A stretch of 64,000 nucleotides of DNA from Perkinsus olseni (Eukaryota; Perkinsozoa; Perkinsida; Perkinsidae): positions 1 through 64,000 of the forward strand of contig JABANP010000118.1 in assembly GCA_013115135.1 (NCBI GenBank). Direction: 5' to 3'. This document shows, piece after piece, positions 1 through 11,474 of this stretch. The number at the start of each line of letters is the position of its first letter. Position 1 is the stretch's first letter. The position numbers and the translations under genes are program-made. Under the pieces are notes generated by a model. The model was not told where the DNA came from, did no database searches, and saw only the letters and a program-made list of their open reading frames with translations.

Positions 1-1
1 A

Positions 2-178
2 AAAATCCCGGCTCTTCGTCCGCGACCTTGCGTAACATACAATGGGAAAAGAGCACAAGTCGCGAATCGATCAGCCGGGGAGGAGACACTCCTACCAGGC
101 GACCCCAAGTCGCGAATCGATCAGCCGGGGAGGAGACACTCCTACCAGGCGACCCCACCATTGAGGGAGGGACGGGTG
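2..178 (+). repeat. R1 block, first copy, with internal 50-bp tandem duplication
   Basis: Positions 2-106 match 341-445 almost exactly. Within it the 50-bp stretch 57-106 is repeated immediately at 107-156. Each 50-mer holds a hairpin (AGGAG-ACA-CTCCT) flanked by a possible outer GTCGC/GCGAC pairing. A diverged third version lies at 980-1043. Confidence 0.85.
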
Positions 179-340
179 GGTCAAAAACATCGACAGGACA
201 CCCGGCACTACCGTGCCAGACGCTGACCTCTCACGATGAACGGCTCGGTGACGTACACCGCCCCGCACGCATACACACGATTGTCTCCTGCGGCGGACTA
301 CCGTGGATTTTCCTTCGACACACGGAGTGTATCGATTACT
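179..340 (+). repeat. R2 block, first copy
   Basis: These 162 bp match 5388-5549 with no difference that I saw. The block ends in CGATTACT. At 340 it is followed directly by an R1 block, and at 5549 by unrelated single-copy sequence, which marks the right end of the element. Confidence 0.9.
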
Positions 341-445
341 AAAATCCCGGCTCTTCGTCCGCGACCTTGCGTAACATACAATGGGAAAAGAGCTCAAGTC
401 GCGAATCGATCAGCCGGGGAGGAGACACTCCTACCAGGCGACCCC
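341..445 (+). repeat. R1 block, second copy
   Basis: It matches 2-106 and has a single copy of the 50-bp hairpin unit. It begins the long copy of the element. Confidence 0.85.
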
Positions 446-545
446 CCATCGTTGAGATCGATTCGAGACGACGAGGTCTCTTCCCATGCCCATCGTAGTA
501 GGGGGCAGAAGAGGCTGCTGTGCAGTTGAGGTTAGATTGAGATGA

Positions 546-1365
546 ATGAGCCACCGACGCTTGGCTGGTTACTGGCAGAATGGCAAGACTGGGGAGAAAA
601 AGAAACACTGCGGGCTAAACCCACGGTGCCGCGGTGGGAAAGGAGAGGGCGACAGAAATGTGGCACGGTTGAAGCAAGATGCGTGGGCGGTCGCAGCGCG
701 CAGCATCCGCCCAGCCACGGCGAAGACGTATGCGGTGGGGATGCGGTCGTGGATCAGGTTCACGGTCGAGTTGACTAAAGCCGACAAGAGGATGCGGGCA
801 CCGATGCCAGCCAATCTACAGGAGATGCAGGACTGGATTACTAGCATAGGAAACGCTGGGACCGCTAAGACGTACTTGATGGGGTGAAGAAGGCGCATGA
901 GCTGCCGGGGTATGAGATCAACACGAGTAGCCCTATGCTAATAGCAACGGTGAAGGGACTCGAAGCCGCCGCGCCACCCATGGGAAGAGAGCTCGTGTCG
1001 CGAATCGAACAGCCGGGGAGAAGGCACTTCTGCCGGGCGAACAACGTTACGATCGAGTCGAGACCGAGCTCAGCTGCCCAATCGTGTGCATGAAAGCACA
1101 TAGAACGGGGACGAACATGACGGGACGTGACCAAATTGAAGACACTGTGGTACGCCCCGGAGCTCCGACTAAAAAAAACATAATGTGGTCTGGTTCAGCA
1201 CTGCATGCGCAGAAAATGCTGCGAGTGATGGAAATCCCGTCGTCGCGAGTTCCATACGGGGTGAAGCACACCTGCTGTAGGTCCTACAGGGTAGGGCCAC
1301 TACGTTGCAGGACTCGTGCCGGTTTAACGGCCAAACTAACCGAATGGGGCAACCCCGCCGCCTGA
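546..1365 (+). pseudogene. Tyrosine recombinase, frameshifted
   Basis: Three overlapping frames join into one YR-like protein. The first (546-887) has the core-binding (SAM-like) pattern with RPATAKTYAVGMRSWIRF. The second (884-1093) continues it with KKAHELPGYE and a LIATVKGLEAAAP helix. The third (1084-1365) shows the catalytic-domain signature SYRVGPLRCRTRAGLTAKL, where the arginine matches the second catalytic Arg of the family; the usual preceding His is not clear and I could not place the nucleophilic Tyr. Two frameshifts separate the parts, so this copy should be inactive. In this superfamily the enzyme integrates circular intermediates by site-specific recombination. The segment 980-1043 inside it resembles block R1, so coding and terminal sequence overlap in an odd way. 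Confidence 0.6.
980..1043 (+). repeat. Diverged R1-like hairpin segment
   Basis: It aligns with 380-445. The hairpin is kept although both arms changed: AGGAG-ACA-CTCCT in R1 becomes AGAAG-GCA-CTTCT here. Confidence 0.65.
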
Positions 1366-1379
1366 GGCGGAGGTGAATC

Positions 1380-4300
1380 ATAGCTGTGTCGAAGCTGCTG
1401 GATACACAGGAATGCGATGGATCAAGGTCGCCCCCCAGACTGGAGGAGACACTGACTGGGGGCTCCAGTCAGTCACTGGTGAGGTTGCGCGTTGATGCAA
1501 ATGTCGCGCCGAGAAGCGGAAGTTCCGCTTCGGAACTGTAGCATAGTCGGGACTCCCGACCAGCCTCCCGACTCGGGAGGCCGTATGCGCGAGGTGCTAG
1601 TACAACCCCGACACCCACCGAGGAAGAATCTCCGGGAAGGCCTCGTGAAGGCCGTGCCTACTACCGAAGCAGCACGAGTCAGTGGCCGGAGAAGAGGGTA
1701 GGAGAAACTTCCCCGTGGGAAGCGACACCAGCCGCCGGAAGGTTGTAGAGAGAAGGAAGCAGAACCCGGACACGTCTGAGGCTCGGACTCCGAGCAACAC
1801 CTGATGCGCGATGAACTGAATGCCGGGTTGGTGCACCGGCAGCGCAGATCCTGCGCCGCAGAATGGTGGCTGCTCGGGTAGCGGCAGTGCAGTACCCACA
1901 AGCGGTAATCTGCCCGCCCTGTACCGTCGGGTGAGCAGTGCTCACTGAGCACGAAACGGAGTCTACGCGGGAAGCGTCACCAGACTCTGGTGACCAGAGT
2001 GGAGGACAAAAACCATGAGCGAAGTAGACGACTCAAAACGACATGAACGGGCACGTAGCTCCACGAACTGTGTGACACAAGAGCTGGTGGCTGTGGACCA
2101 CAGTCTGTGGTATGAGACAAAGGAGTTGTCACAAATCACGCGTATAAAGTGGACACACAAATGGTCGCGAGTCGCCACTGGAGATAACGACACCGAAGCT
2201 CATGACGCAACTAGCGTCACGTAACGAGAGAATGAGTCCGGCGGACGCAGTCCGCGCAGGCGCTACAAACGACAGAGTAGCCGCGGTGGCTGAACAGTGC
2301 AGCGGAGCCTGGAGTTACTCCAGGAGTTCACCTCCTCGACCGCCTTCGCGACTCGCGGGCGGGCGGGAACCCAGCGGGAGCCTACCTCTGGCTCTGAGGC
2401 TGAGAGCGAATGAGTAAGCCGTTCCGCTAGTCTGCAAGAGCAGGACACTATCAGTGGAAGCTTCCATTGAGCAGGACGCCATCATGCACAGGATGAAGTC
2501 CGTCCACCCAGGTGCCATGGTGCAGAGCAGTGAGTCATCCCTAAGCTGGGAGCCCTGACCCGTGCAAGGTGCAGTGGGGCCAACATGGCCGGGCCAATTG
2601 CGTCAGGCGATCCGAACCACTGCCGGGCAACGGACTGGGGTAGCGCGGAAAGGACCGAGTCGGTCCGACCGACGCGGTGTGCAGTGACTGCCGCAGGTAC
2701 TCGAAGCGAGCGAACAGCCCATCGCGGAAACCTGCGCTGTCCACACTGCGGAACACACAGGGACCAACTCTGGGGTAGGCACAGCGTGGACTTGCAAAGC
2801 TGCAAACCCAAGGTCCATGCGAACTGCGCGAAGGACGAACCCAAGAGACTTGAGGAAACAGAGCCCGGTCAACCCTTGGTCCGCACGAAGATAGCGGGAA
2901 AGCAGACCGGGCAGTGCCGGATATGTGCCGGTGCAGCCAATGCGGCAGAAGGGTAGGGTAACCCTACTAGGGTAATGTTTGCCAGGCGCGGAGGGTGTAC
3001 AGTGCGCGGGTCGTCGTGACGTGACTCGGAACCGTGAATCCGGAGATGTCCTAGTATCGACCCCGGATCCACCCGGGTGTCGATCGGGCGGACCGCCCGA
3101 AGTAAGAGTACGCGACGAGGGCGAGGCGGCCTGTCACAGGAGCAAGACACAAGGAGCCTCGAGACCTCTAGGGGGCAGGTCCTCGAGAACCTCAGATCCA
3201 CGTGAGGCCCGTGACGTGACCACTTGGGCGGTCCCAGAGCAGAAGAAATGCAAGACAGAGAGCCAGATTATGGCGTACGAGCTGGACGATGGTAGGTACT
3301 GATCCTCTCAGGGTAAGGAAGCAGACTCATCGCGACGCAGAAGCGGTAACGGCGAAGGGGAGCCGAGGAGCAGGCCAGCTAGTAGCCACGAATCGGATAG
3401 AGGGTGCCACCCACTAGCCCACTGGGAGGGGTCGGGGACAAGATAGCGGCAAAGCCGCTGAAGGTATACGTGAGTAGAGTAACAAGCGGAGCTAATGCGG
3501 CCGATGCCCCCTCGAAGGGGAACCCAAGACCGCAAGAGAGGAAGGATGTGCCACGAAAGGCGTAGAGGCGTGTACTAAGGTGGTACTATGAACCCCCGAG
3601 CCTGGGGGCCCCGGGAAGGAGCAGTCCCTCTAAGAGGGAACTTCCCTCAGGAAGCAACTAGGCCGAAGCAGACGTGTAGTAGTGGAGTAAGCAGGGAAGG
3701 AGAGAACCACGGCTTGGCGGGATCCCCGCCGAGAAACCGAGCAGCCGATAAGGGGCGCAAGGCTAAGCGAGGGAACCCGGGAACCGCAAGTCCGGAAGGC
3801 GGGAAGCGTCCGCCGGGAACGTCGGGGCGAAGAGGGAGGCGGCGCCGCAGCCGACGGCAACCGCTGCTATGGCGGATGTGAACCGCGTAGTCTGCCAGAT
3901 GTGAAAGACTCCCACAGCCTGTGGGAGGCTCTCACAGCCTGTGGGCCACAGGGAGGATATCGCGGTGGACCACAACGGCACGTTGTCGCACGGGTAGAGT
4001 CGGAAGCGAACCCGGCTGACAAACCCCCCCGAGGTGAGGGTGTAGGCCGGCGATGGAAAAAAAAGGTTGTGTTCCATCTGCAGTCGTGCACCCGTGAGGC
4101 ACTGAACCGGCGGGCCTGTCGGTACAGGTGGTGGTCAGCTGGGAAGTTGCAGGAGAAGTTCTCCTGGACAACAGACTATAACACGGCGCCAAGGAAGTTC
4201 CCACAATGCGCAGAGAGTGTTGGCACAACACTGGGAAAGTTGGGATCTGGCGAGTCACAGAGACCCGTAGCATGAGATACGGCGCCGCCGTGACGGCGGT

Positions 4301-5040
4301 CCAAGCCTCGAGGTAGTCGAGTCGAGTACAGACGGAGGCGCCAAGAAACAAGCAGCGAGGAGGAGAGCACGGATCGTGCACGAGGGGGAGGGAAATCAGA
4401 GTGGCGCGTGAAAGTGACAGCGGGCCACTGGCAAAGCACGAGGGAGCGGGGTAGTGTGCAAGGCACGACCCCTGGGCAAGGCGCAAGGAGTGACGGGGGC
4501 AGTGGAGCAAGGCGAGACTCAGCCGCAAAGGGAGTCGCAGGCCCAGCTCGGCGCGTTGTAGAAACCGTCTAGGACGCCCTTTCTACGAGAAAGGGAGCAG
4601 AAAGTCTACAGCGCACCCGACAACAGAGTGGCCGACACCAACTCGGCAGGTGAAGAAGGAGTCAGCCGCCTCGTCGGACGTGAACGGCGTAGTCGGGCGG
4701 TTGTGGGAATACGTTGCCGTGAACCACATCGCGATGCATGTCTCCCGAGTAGCCTCAGAAGCAAACCCAGCGGACAAGCCGTCCCGAGGCAAAGCTGGGG
4801 AGACACACTGGGAATGAGTGGCGTGTGTACATCCGTGACGCCTAGAGAAGGAGAGAACCCGCGGGGGTCCCCCCCGGGGGGGAAGAGGAGCGCACGCGGG
4901 CCCCAGGAAGTGGAGACAAGCACAGTTTCGTAACGCCTGTGTGTTGAGTCAAGTGGTAACCCGGGGGTAAAGTGCTGCACGGGTGCGTGCATGGGAGCCA
5001 CAGTGGCTCAGCCACTGGCGGGAGGCGGGTAGCACGGCAG
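1380..5040. other. Hairpin-rich interior of the YR element, no supported ORF
   Basis: This GC-rich stretch has only short ORFs without recognisable domains. It is studded with perfect inverted repeats with 3-nt loops. Examples are 1514-1530, 1546-1560, 1564-1580, 1708-1722, 1984-2000, 2241-2255, 2308-2324, 2953-2967, 3084-3100, 3625-3639, 3909-3927, 4150-4166 and 4577-4595. Two stretches (about 3870-4050 and 4670-4800) look like diverged copies of each other. I cannot say whether it encodes structured RNA or a protein too eroded to see. Confidence 0.6.
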
Positions 5041-5305
5041 GAGGGAGGCAGAGTGTGCCAAATGGGAGCGTGAGAGTCCCGAGAGTCGTGAGAGACTGCA
5101 GGTGAGGGAGGTAACACGCCAGGAGGGAGGCAGAGTGTGCCAAAGGGGAGCGTGAGAGTCCCGAGAGCCGTGAGAGACGGCAGGTGAGGGAGAGCCCAAT
5201 GGGAGCGTGGAGAGTCCCGAGAGCCGTGAGAGACGGCAGGTGAGGGAGAGCCCAATGGGAGCGTGAGAGTCCCGAGAGCCGTGAGAGACGGCAGGTGAGG
5301 GGGAG
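5040..5305 (+). repeat. Minisatellite of roughly 57-70 bp units
   Basis: Four imperfect units share GGGAGCGTGAGAGTCCCGAG followed by a GTGAGAGACGGCAGGTGAGG stretch. It lies just inside the right R2 block. Confidence 0.85.
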
Positions 5306-5387
5306 CCCCAAGGAGGAGAGGGCGGCGGAGCAAGGTGAACTCAACCTGGCGGGAGCTGCAAACCGAGCTCGTGTCCGGAGCGACGTA

Positions 5388-5549
5388 GGTCAAAAACATC
5401 GACAGGACACCCGGCACTACCGTGCCAGACGCTGACCTCTCACGATGAACGGCTCGGTGACGTACACCGCCCCGCACGCATACACACGATTGTCTCCTGC
5501 GGCGGACTACCGTGGATTTTCCTTCGACACACGGAGTGTATCGATTACT
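5388..5549 (+). repeat. R2 block, right end of YR element
   Basis: Identical to 179-340 as far as read. Unique AT-richer DNA begins at 5550. Confidence 0.9.
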
Positions 5550-6403
5550 TTATTCTCTTTATGATTCAGGTGACCTTATTCATCATCACTACTAACGCTA
5601 CGACCTATCTATTGGACAATACATTTATGCCACCTTTTGACAATCGGGGATGTGCTTCTACTCGATAATAGAACACCAAATTTTTATCGTTATTGTTGAA
5701 GAATAAGTAATAGTCGTGCTGTACAGGCATGTGTATTGGTGACGCGATGTGTCACATTGGTGCATCGTTATGCTGCTGAGCCGATTCTGTCTTCAACTGT
5801 CACAGGCAGCTACGTGACAGCTCATCGAACAACAAGTTTCCGCCATCGCCATTGTGACGATGACGGCTCTCTGTACGATGTCCTTCAGTATTATGTACTG
5901 ATACGAGTATCTCGCGAGTATGTGTCTTTGGCCCCTTTAAAGGCTTCGGCTTTTACCCTGATTGACCCGCCGCCTGCTTCGATGGCGATTTTCGAGATAT
6001 TTCTTACTTCACTTGCTTCTCAATTTCTGTTTGTCACTTGAAGGGGTCACGTTTATCGTGAGGTGTCGACCACTAACAGAATTTTCGGATCTATCCTTGA
6101 ACCGTTGAGTTGTGAGTGACATGGCAATTTGGGACCGCCGTGAAAGCTATGTGTTGTATCGTCCTCCCTCTCACTCGAACCCTCTCACTCGAACCCTCTC
6201 ACTCGAACCCTCTCACTCGAACCCTCTCACTCGAACCCTCTCACTCGAACCCTCTCACGGAACCCCTGAGGTAATTGCTCTCAAATTGAGTCTCAATAGC
6301 AGTCTACTTTCTCCGCAGACGATGCAGTTTTGGGAATATCTCATGTAGTTTGTCCAATACAAAGTAACAACACGACAAACATTGTCATACCACACATAGA
6401 AGG
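5550..6403. other. Intergenic, with a 14-bp tandem repeat at 6167-6256
   Basis: No gene is supported. The unit CCCTCTCACTCGAA repeats about 6.5 times at 6167-6256. The METTL16-like gene ends at 6404 on the minus strand. Confidence 0.7.
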
Positions 6404-7676
6404 TTAAAACGTATAGAATGGTGATGATGATAATGAAGAAGATTCTAATTGTTGTTGTTGTTGTTGTACTTCTTCCCCGTCGGTCCCTTCCTCGGTAGCT
6501 GTTGTTGTACATGGTTGTTGTAAGTTTGGTGTAAGTCGGACTGCCCGCTGCATCTCGTTAAGGAACGTCCAACATATAACCCATCTTGTCTGCCTCCCTT
6601 GATAAAGAGTAATTGTCTTCACTTCTAGTATGGATGGATCTACACAATAACAACAACAGCATTCGTAGGCATCATGGGAGAATTCGCCGTTCATACTCCT
6701 CTTCATTAGCTTCTCTAGTTTCTTCAGAGTTGCCCTTCTAGCACAAAGACTCGTAAACCAAACACATAAATGAGGATGAGCTTCAGACTCCTTCAACATC
6801 CTATCACAACAACAACAACAGCTATAACGATATCACTCCTCAACAGTATTACTACTCGGCTATGATCATCATCATGCCCACCTTTTACTACCTTGTTAGG
6901 AATCCTAGCTCGCCCCCTTGGCATCTCATCTCTACTGTAGATCCACCATAGTCTTTGTATGGGTTCCTATTCACCATAGCATCCTTATTATTATCATCAT
7001 TTTCGTAGAATGGTGGATTGCACATAGAGAACGTGTAAGTATCCTCAAGGTCAATACAACCCTCAAATATCTTCATCTTATCTTCTTGCTTTTTAATGGT
7101 AATATTAACAATATCTTTATTATTATGTATTATACTTTGTACATTATCAATGGATTCTTGTGATACTTCAGTACCAATCATTTGCCATCCGTACAAAGCA
7201 GACCCAAGTAATGAATAGATACCATTACCACCAATACCAACATCAATGCCCTTCACCGAAGTATCACGATAACACTTTGATGACTGCTGCTGCTGCTGCT
7301 GCTGCTGAGGGTGTATCAGATCAGCTAGGTGATGTATATAATTTTCTCTAGTTGGCACTGGTGGTATTAAACATCCATCTGGTACAGTCCATCCTTTGAT
7401 GTTGTATAAATGTAATAATATACATTTAGTTAAACACTTAACGGCATTACGATTATTGTAATTAATACTATAACCACCGAACCTATTATAATAGACGTAT
7501 TGTGCCAACTCTTCACACCCTGTTTTAATCGATAACTCCTTGTAGTCTACCGGTTTTATGTGGCGATTTCGAGGATGCATTTTATATGTATTATTAACAT
7601 ACCCACCACCACGACCACCAACCCCTCCACTCCTATCACCATCACTCGTGGCCTCCTCTTCTCTTGTCCTTTTCAT
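6404..7676 (-). CDS. METTL16: METTL16-like RNA N6-adenosine methyltransferase
   Basis: The METTL16 family methylates adenosine in U6 snRNA and structured RNAs using SAM. Two exons, 7676-6892 and 6800-6404, join across a 91-nt GT-AG intron and give 393 aa in frame. Family features in order are the N-terminal MHPRNRH segment, an LIPPVPTRENYIHHLADLI segment, the SAM-binding GIDVGIGGNGIYSLLG motif, a TEVSQESI acidic motif, the catalytic NPPF (in SMCNPPF), and GGELGF followed by YQGRQTRWVICWTF in exon 2. There is a Gln run inside exon 1 (coded by CAG/CTG-type repeat) and a Gln/Ser-rich tail with no known role. The vertebrate C-terminal VCR domains are absent. The intron contains a GTT repeat like those of neighbouring genes. 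Confidence 0.88.
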
Positions 7677-7798
7677 GAATCATATATTACTACTGTCATC
7701 ATCATATTACTCCACTTCATACTACAACAACACAACATCTACGCGAGTGGTACGTACTAGTTTACGATGTTGTTGATGTTGTAAAGATACAACCATTA

Positions 7799-9215
7799 TT
7801 ATCGTCGACTATGATGATGACGATGGTACTCACTTCTGCTACTACTACTACGGTGATGATGATGATGATGATGATGATGACGATGATGATGACGAGATGA
7901 TGATGGTGATCTCCCGGCATCATATTTATTATTAAGTCCTTTATTATTATCATCATCCTTCCTATCCCTTGATCTACTCCTCTTCCTTCTGCTACTTCTC
8001 TTTCTATCATACTCATCATCATCATAGTCTTGCCTCCCGCGTTGTAATACAATGTCATCCCTAGGTTGACGACGTAGCCTGTTGCCAGTACTACTACTAC
8101 CTGTAATAATAACAATAATAATACTCATCACAAGACTACCACTACCTTATCATCCTATCCCTACTACCTCTATAATGGTCGCCTGTCGTAGTACCACCAC
8201 CGGGCCTATTATCTTCCCTTGCTCTATCTCTTGCTTGTCTCTCTTGTTGTTGTTGTTGTTGTAGCCTTTCTGCAGTACGTCTATCAGGACCTATACAACA
8301 ACAACATCATACATTCTTCTACTACCCCCCGCCCCCCCCGCCTTCGTACCGCAATGTGGACCCTCAACGAAGTATAACTTCATGGGTTGTTGTTGTTGCT
8401 TCTTATCTTTGCTGTTAGTTTGTTGTTGTGATCCTTGTAGTGGCGTCGATATGGTGAATAAACATTTATCAGCAGTAAAAGCCTTCTTACCATCCAGAGG
8501 TGTTATTTGCAACTGAATAAGTAACAATAACTCTTCTGCCACTATCCCTAGGATCATCACCTTTAAGGTATTTGGTGTCTTGTTTGATAACAAATATTTA
8601 TCACTATTTATCAAAGTATGAGCTGCCCTTGTTATACTGTGTATAGTGGTAGTACCGTTAATTGACTGTATCATCATCCTTTGCCTCTGGGTTGAATACC
8701 ATATAGCAACATGTTGATTATGCACTCCTGGGCCACGATCCAATATTAAATTATCTTCAGTAATATTCTCGAATTCACTTCCGAATATAAGACCTCTATG
8801 ATCATCAAGAGGTAGTTGGGATAGCTAACATCACCATCACCATCATAACCCACTATGATTACTGTTCACTCACTTGCGTTCCCACTAACTTCTCCCCTCC
8901 TGCTGCTGTTTGCCCCTCTCCTTCTTGTTGTTGTTGTTCGGTAACTTGGTACACCTTCAATATGAACTTCCCTTTAGGTGGGAATCCAGCCTCGGGTGGT
9001 ATCGAAAATCTTCCCAGTTGATCAAATGCCAAATGACCATCATCATTATCCTGAGAGTTATCGTCATCATCATCACCATTATCATTATCATAGATATTAC
9101 TATCAGTATTACCTTTGCTGCGAATCTTTCCCTCACTTTATGTTGTTGTCTATTACCGGTTACTGTTGATAGAAAACATCTCGGATCGGCACGCATGCTA
9201 CTTTGGTTATGATGA
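7799..9215 (-). CDS. FHA-domain protein with Arg/Ser and His-rich C-terminus (SNIP1/DDL-like)
   Basis: FHA domains bind phosphothreonine peptides. A segment SIPPEAGFPPKGKFILKVYQ resembles the PPEA...P.K.W.LYVFK lead-in of SNIP1/DAWDLE proteins. It is joined across a 52-nt intron to a long exon (about 8820-8291) with GLIFGSEFEN, ILDRGPGVHNQHVAIWY and INGTTTIH, which fits the FHA pattern of a conserved H before a beta strand and an NGT-like turn. Two further exons (about 8275-8120 and 8100-7799) code for Arg/Gln-rich sequence, an RSSRRKRSRSRDRK block, a His run from an ATG/ATC repeat, and a stop near 7799. SNIP1 and DDL carry RS sequence before the FHA domain, here it follows. The N-terminal exon and exact start near 9.2 kb are uncertain. 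Role in RNA processing is inferred from the domain pair. Confidence 0.55.
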
Positions 9216-9406
9216 TGACGGAAAGGCACCAACTGTGACCAGCAGCACTAATTGCAGTAACATGATTATTATAACGCAAACAATGAGGGAATGAATAGTA
9301 GTAGATAATTCATTATTTATACTTCTTCTTGCAGCGCTGTGAATATTATCAACATCATCATCATCATTTGTGTCCTAGTAGTGTTGTTATGCTTGTACTA
9401 CTACTA

Positions 9407-11017
9407 CTACCTGCAATACCACATGATGTAGTTATGATGATGAATAGAGATGCCCCTACTACCTTTTCTAGCCCACTTCCACCCTAAGGCCAGTATTGTT
9501 GCTGCTGTTGCGAGTGATGTGGTAGTAATGATGATACTGGTAATATCGTAATTGGAATATAACGATAACCACTTGGTCTTGGTTGTATTATACATATAAC
9601 CCAATACTCGATACTGGTATAAGGAGAAACGAGGAGGAGAAGGAAGGCTGGCCTTATCCTTCATACCAACCTCAGGAGGAGTAGGAGGTACGGTGATGTT
9701 ATTATCTACATTATGACCAACTAATATAGCATTCACACCTCTCCTACTACTACTAATACCTTCTCCCCTAACACCTCCATCATCGTCTTCCTTAACCTCT
9801 TCTTCTGGCTGTTGTGGACGTGGCCCTGCTAATTTACCATTCTTTGGAATGGCGTGTGACTTTAATGGTAGCCACAACGGGTCGGTATCATTAACAGTTA
9901 CTTCATGCAATTTACCCTTGAATTCGTACCTAACATCATCATAATAATAATGGCAATGATAATCATCATCATCATTACACGACATATAATGATGCTGCCT
10001 CCATACTAGTACCATCTGCGTCTCTACCGTATTGTTGTTGTAAATGTAACGGTATCGGATTATAAAATCCCGGTATATCGGACTTAGCCAGTCCAGCAGC
10101 CAGTATCACCTATAACAGTAACATCGTAGTACTCTCATCGTGACTGCTTCTTGTTGTTGGTATGACCTTATGAGTATCCACAGTACATTGTAATGGTAAC
10201 GTTACATCAATGTAGGGTCCTTCAACACCAACATCATCATCATCATCATCCTGCTGCTGCTGGTGCTGGTGGTGGTGTTGATTACCATCCTTCGGGGTTA
10301 GGTTACCAAATATGGCCTACTGAGTAGCCTACTGTCATCTACCGATACTACCATCTATTGCATTACCTTGATAATAATTACACCATTCCTTTTCTTTTCC
10401 CTTTTTAATATTCTATGATATTCATGTTGCATATTGTCGATATCCCTCGTTGCCTGGGCCTTTAGTAAGAGTAATAATCTATTACTATCATCCTCAGTAA
10501 CCATCCTCCCTTCCCTTCTTATATCATATATAATACGTTTAGTATCATTAGACAGACATTTCCAAGCAGCTTGTATAGCGGTCCAGTGCTCCAAAGCTGA
10601 CGCTGAATGCTGCTGCTGCTGCTGCTGCTGGGTGGTGGTGGCAGTGGTAGTAGTTGTATTAGTGCCCTTACCCAACGTAGCATCATCATCATCATCACCG
10701 GTCATCGTCTTTATCATCTCATCGGTGTTGTTGTTGTTGCTACTATGGTTAGTATTGTTGTTCTCCTTCTCCTTAGTATTAGTATTCTTAGGTGTTACCT
10801 TGTCGGGATGATATCTCCTACAACACAGTAGTCAGCATCAGACTTCTTGTTATTACTACTACTACCTGCATATATCATAGAAGGCATGCCTAATATCGTC
10901 TATTGATGCATCACTCGATACACCCAATAGACTGTAATAATCTGCTATCTGCTTACTACTGCTACTACTACATGATCCTGATACTGATGCTGATGGTCGA
11001 GGGGTCCGAGGGGGCAT
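9407..11017 (-). CDS. J-domain protein, DNAJC11-like
   Basis: The start codon at 11017 begins MPPRTPRPSASVSG. The J domain reads YYSLLGVSSDASIDDIRHAFYDICR, then an intron, then RRYHPDKVTPK, so the HPD motif that activates Hsp70 ATPase is intact. After Asn/Thr/Gln-rich inserts, helix IV sequence AAWKCLSNDTKRIIYDIRR follows. Later exons give GPYIDVTLPLQCTVDTHK, LAAGLAKSDIPGFYNPIP and YEFKGKLHEVTVNDTDPLWLPLKSH, which resemble the C-terminal part of DNAJC11, a mitochondrial (MIB/MICOS-associated) J protein. A hydrophobic segment near the end (SIIITTTSLATAATILAL) may be a membrane anchor. Some joins between 10.35 and 10.0 kb are not resolved. J protein confidence is high, the DNAJC11 subtype moderate. 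Confidence 0.72.
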
Positions 11018-11135
11018 CTTAGACCAACTACGGGCGGATCATCATCATCATCATGGACGCTATTAATGAGAATGACTAACAACGCAATAGTTCACAAGGC
11101 ATGTAGAAACATATCCCTTAGTGATAGTAGCGATG

Positions 11136-11194
<59 letters not shown>

Positions 11195-11474
11195 AGCAAG
11201 AACAGTAGTGATGCTGTTGGTGGTGGTAGTAGTAGCATCACCATCAATGATCATCATGATTCAGCAGAATCACTATTACAATGGTACAGTTAGTATAACC
11301 GATACTACGTTGCTATTATCGCTCCTCCTCTCCTTCTTCTCCTTCTTCTCCTTGTTGTTGTTGTTGTTGTTGTTGTAGGGTTCGTATGAAAAGTGTATGT
11401 AGTTGATGGCGTTGTCTATGTTTACGGCTTTTCTTATGTTTACCTAGATCATCACTACTAGTACCTGAATACCA
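11018..11474. other. Short intergenic/3' region with a GAT microsatellite
   Basis: The (GAT)n tract spans about 11133-11195. A downstream minus-strand open stretch to 11316 (GTSSDDLGKHKKSRKHRQRH) could supply the two histidines of a zinc finger begun in the preceding gene, but a TAA at 11475-11477 intervenes. No other gene is seen. Confidence 0.55.

Larger units (their letters stand above)
1..5549 (+). mobile_element. Tandem tyrosine-recombinase mobile element (short derivative followed by long copy)
   Basis: Two blocks define the element: R1 (starting at 2 and at 341) and R2 (179-340 and 5388-5549). The order is R1-R2 | R1-interior-R2, so a copy with almost no interior is followed head-to-tail by a long copy. 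Read in reverse the order also fits the split direct repeats of YR retroelements. The long copy carries a degraded tyrosine recombinase near its left end (546-1365). I found no reverse transcriptase or other ORF in the remaining 4 kb. The left edge is cut by the window, so the outer boundary and any further tandem copy are unknown. Crypton-like, DIRS/Ngaro-like or an unnamed YR class are all possible. Confidence 0.6.

Noticed and set aside
3932..4528. 198-codon minus-strand ORF inside the YR element
   Set aside because: No domain, overlaps other frames of similar length in GC-rich DNA where stops are rare; likely chance.
5040..5305. CRISPR array
   Set aside because: Units are contiguous without unique spacers and the context is eukaryotic; this is a minisatellite. 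The same applies to 6167-6256, 42466-42538 and 53893-53960.
4842..5477. 211-codon minus-strand ORF over the minisatellite
   Set aside because: It is a translation of the repeat units and the R2 block, open because the units lack stops in that frame.
7800..8115. Long His/Asp/Ser/Met-rich ORFs on both strands throughout 6-31 kb as separate genes
   Set aside because: They are translations of ATC, GAT, CAA and GTT repeats in alternative frames; only those continuing a recognisable domain were kept.
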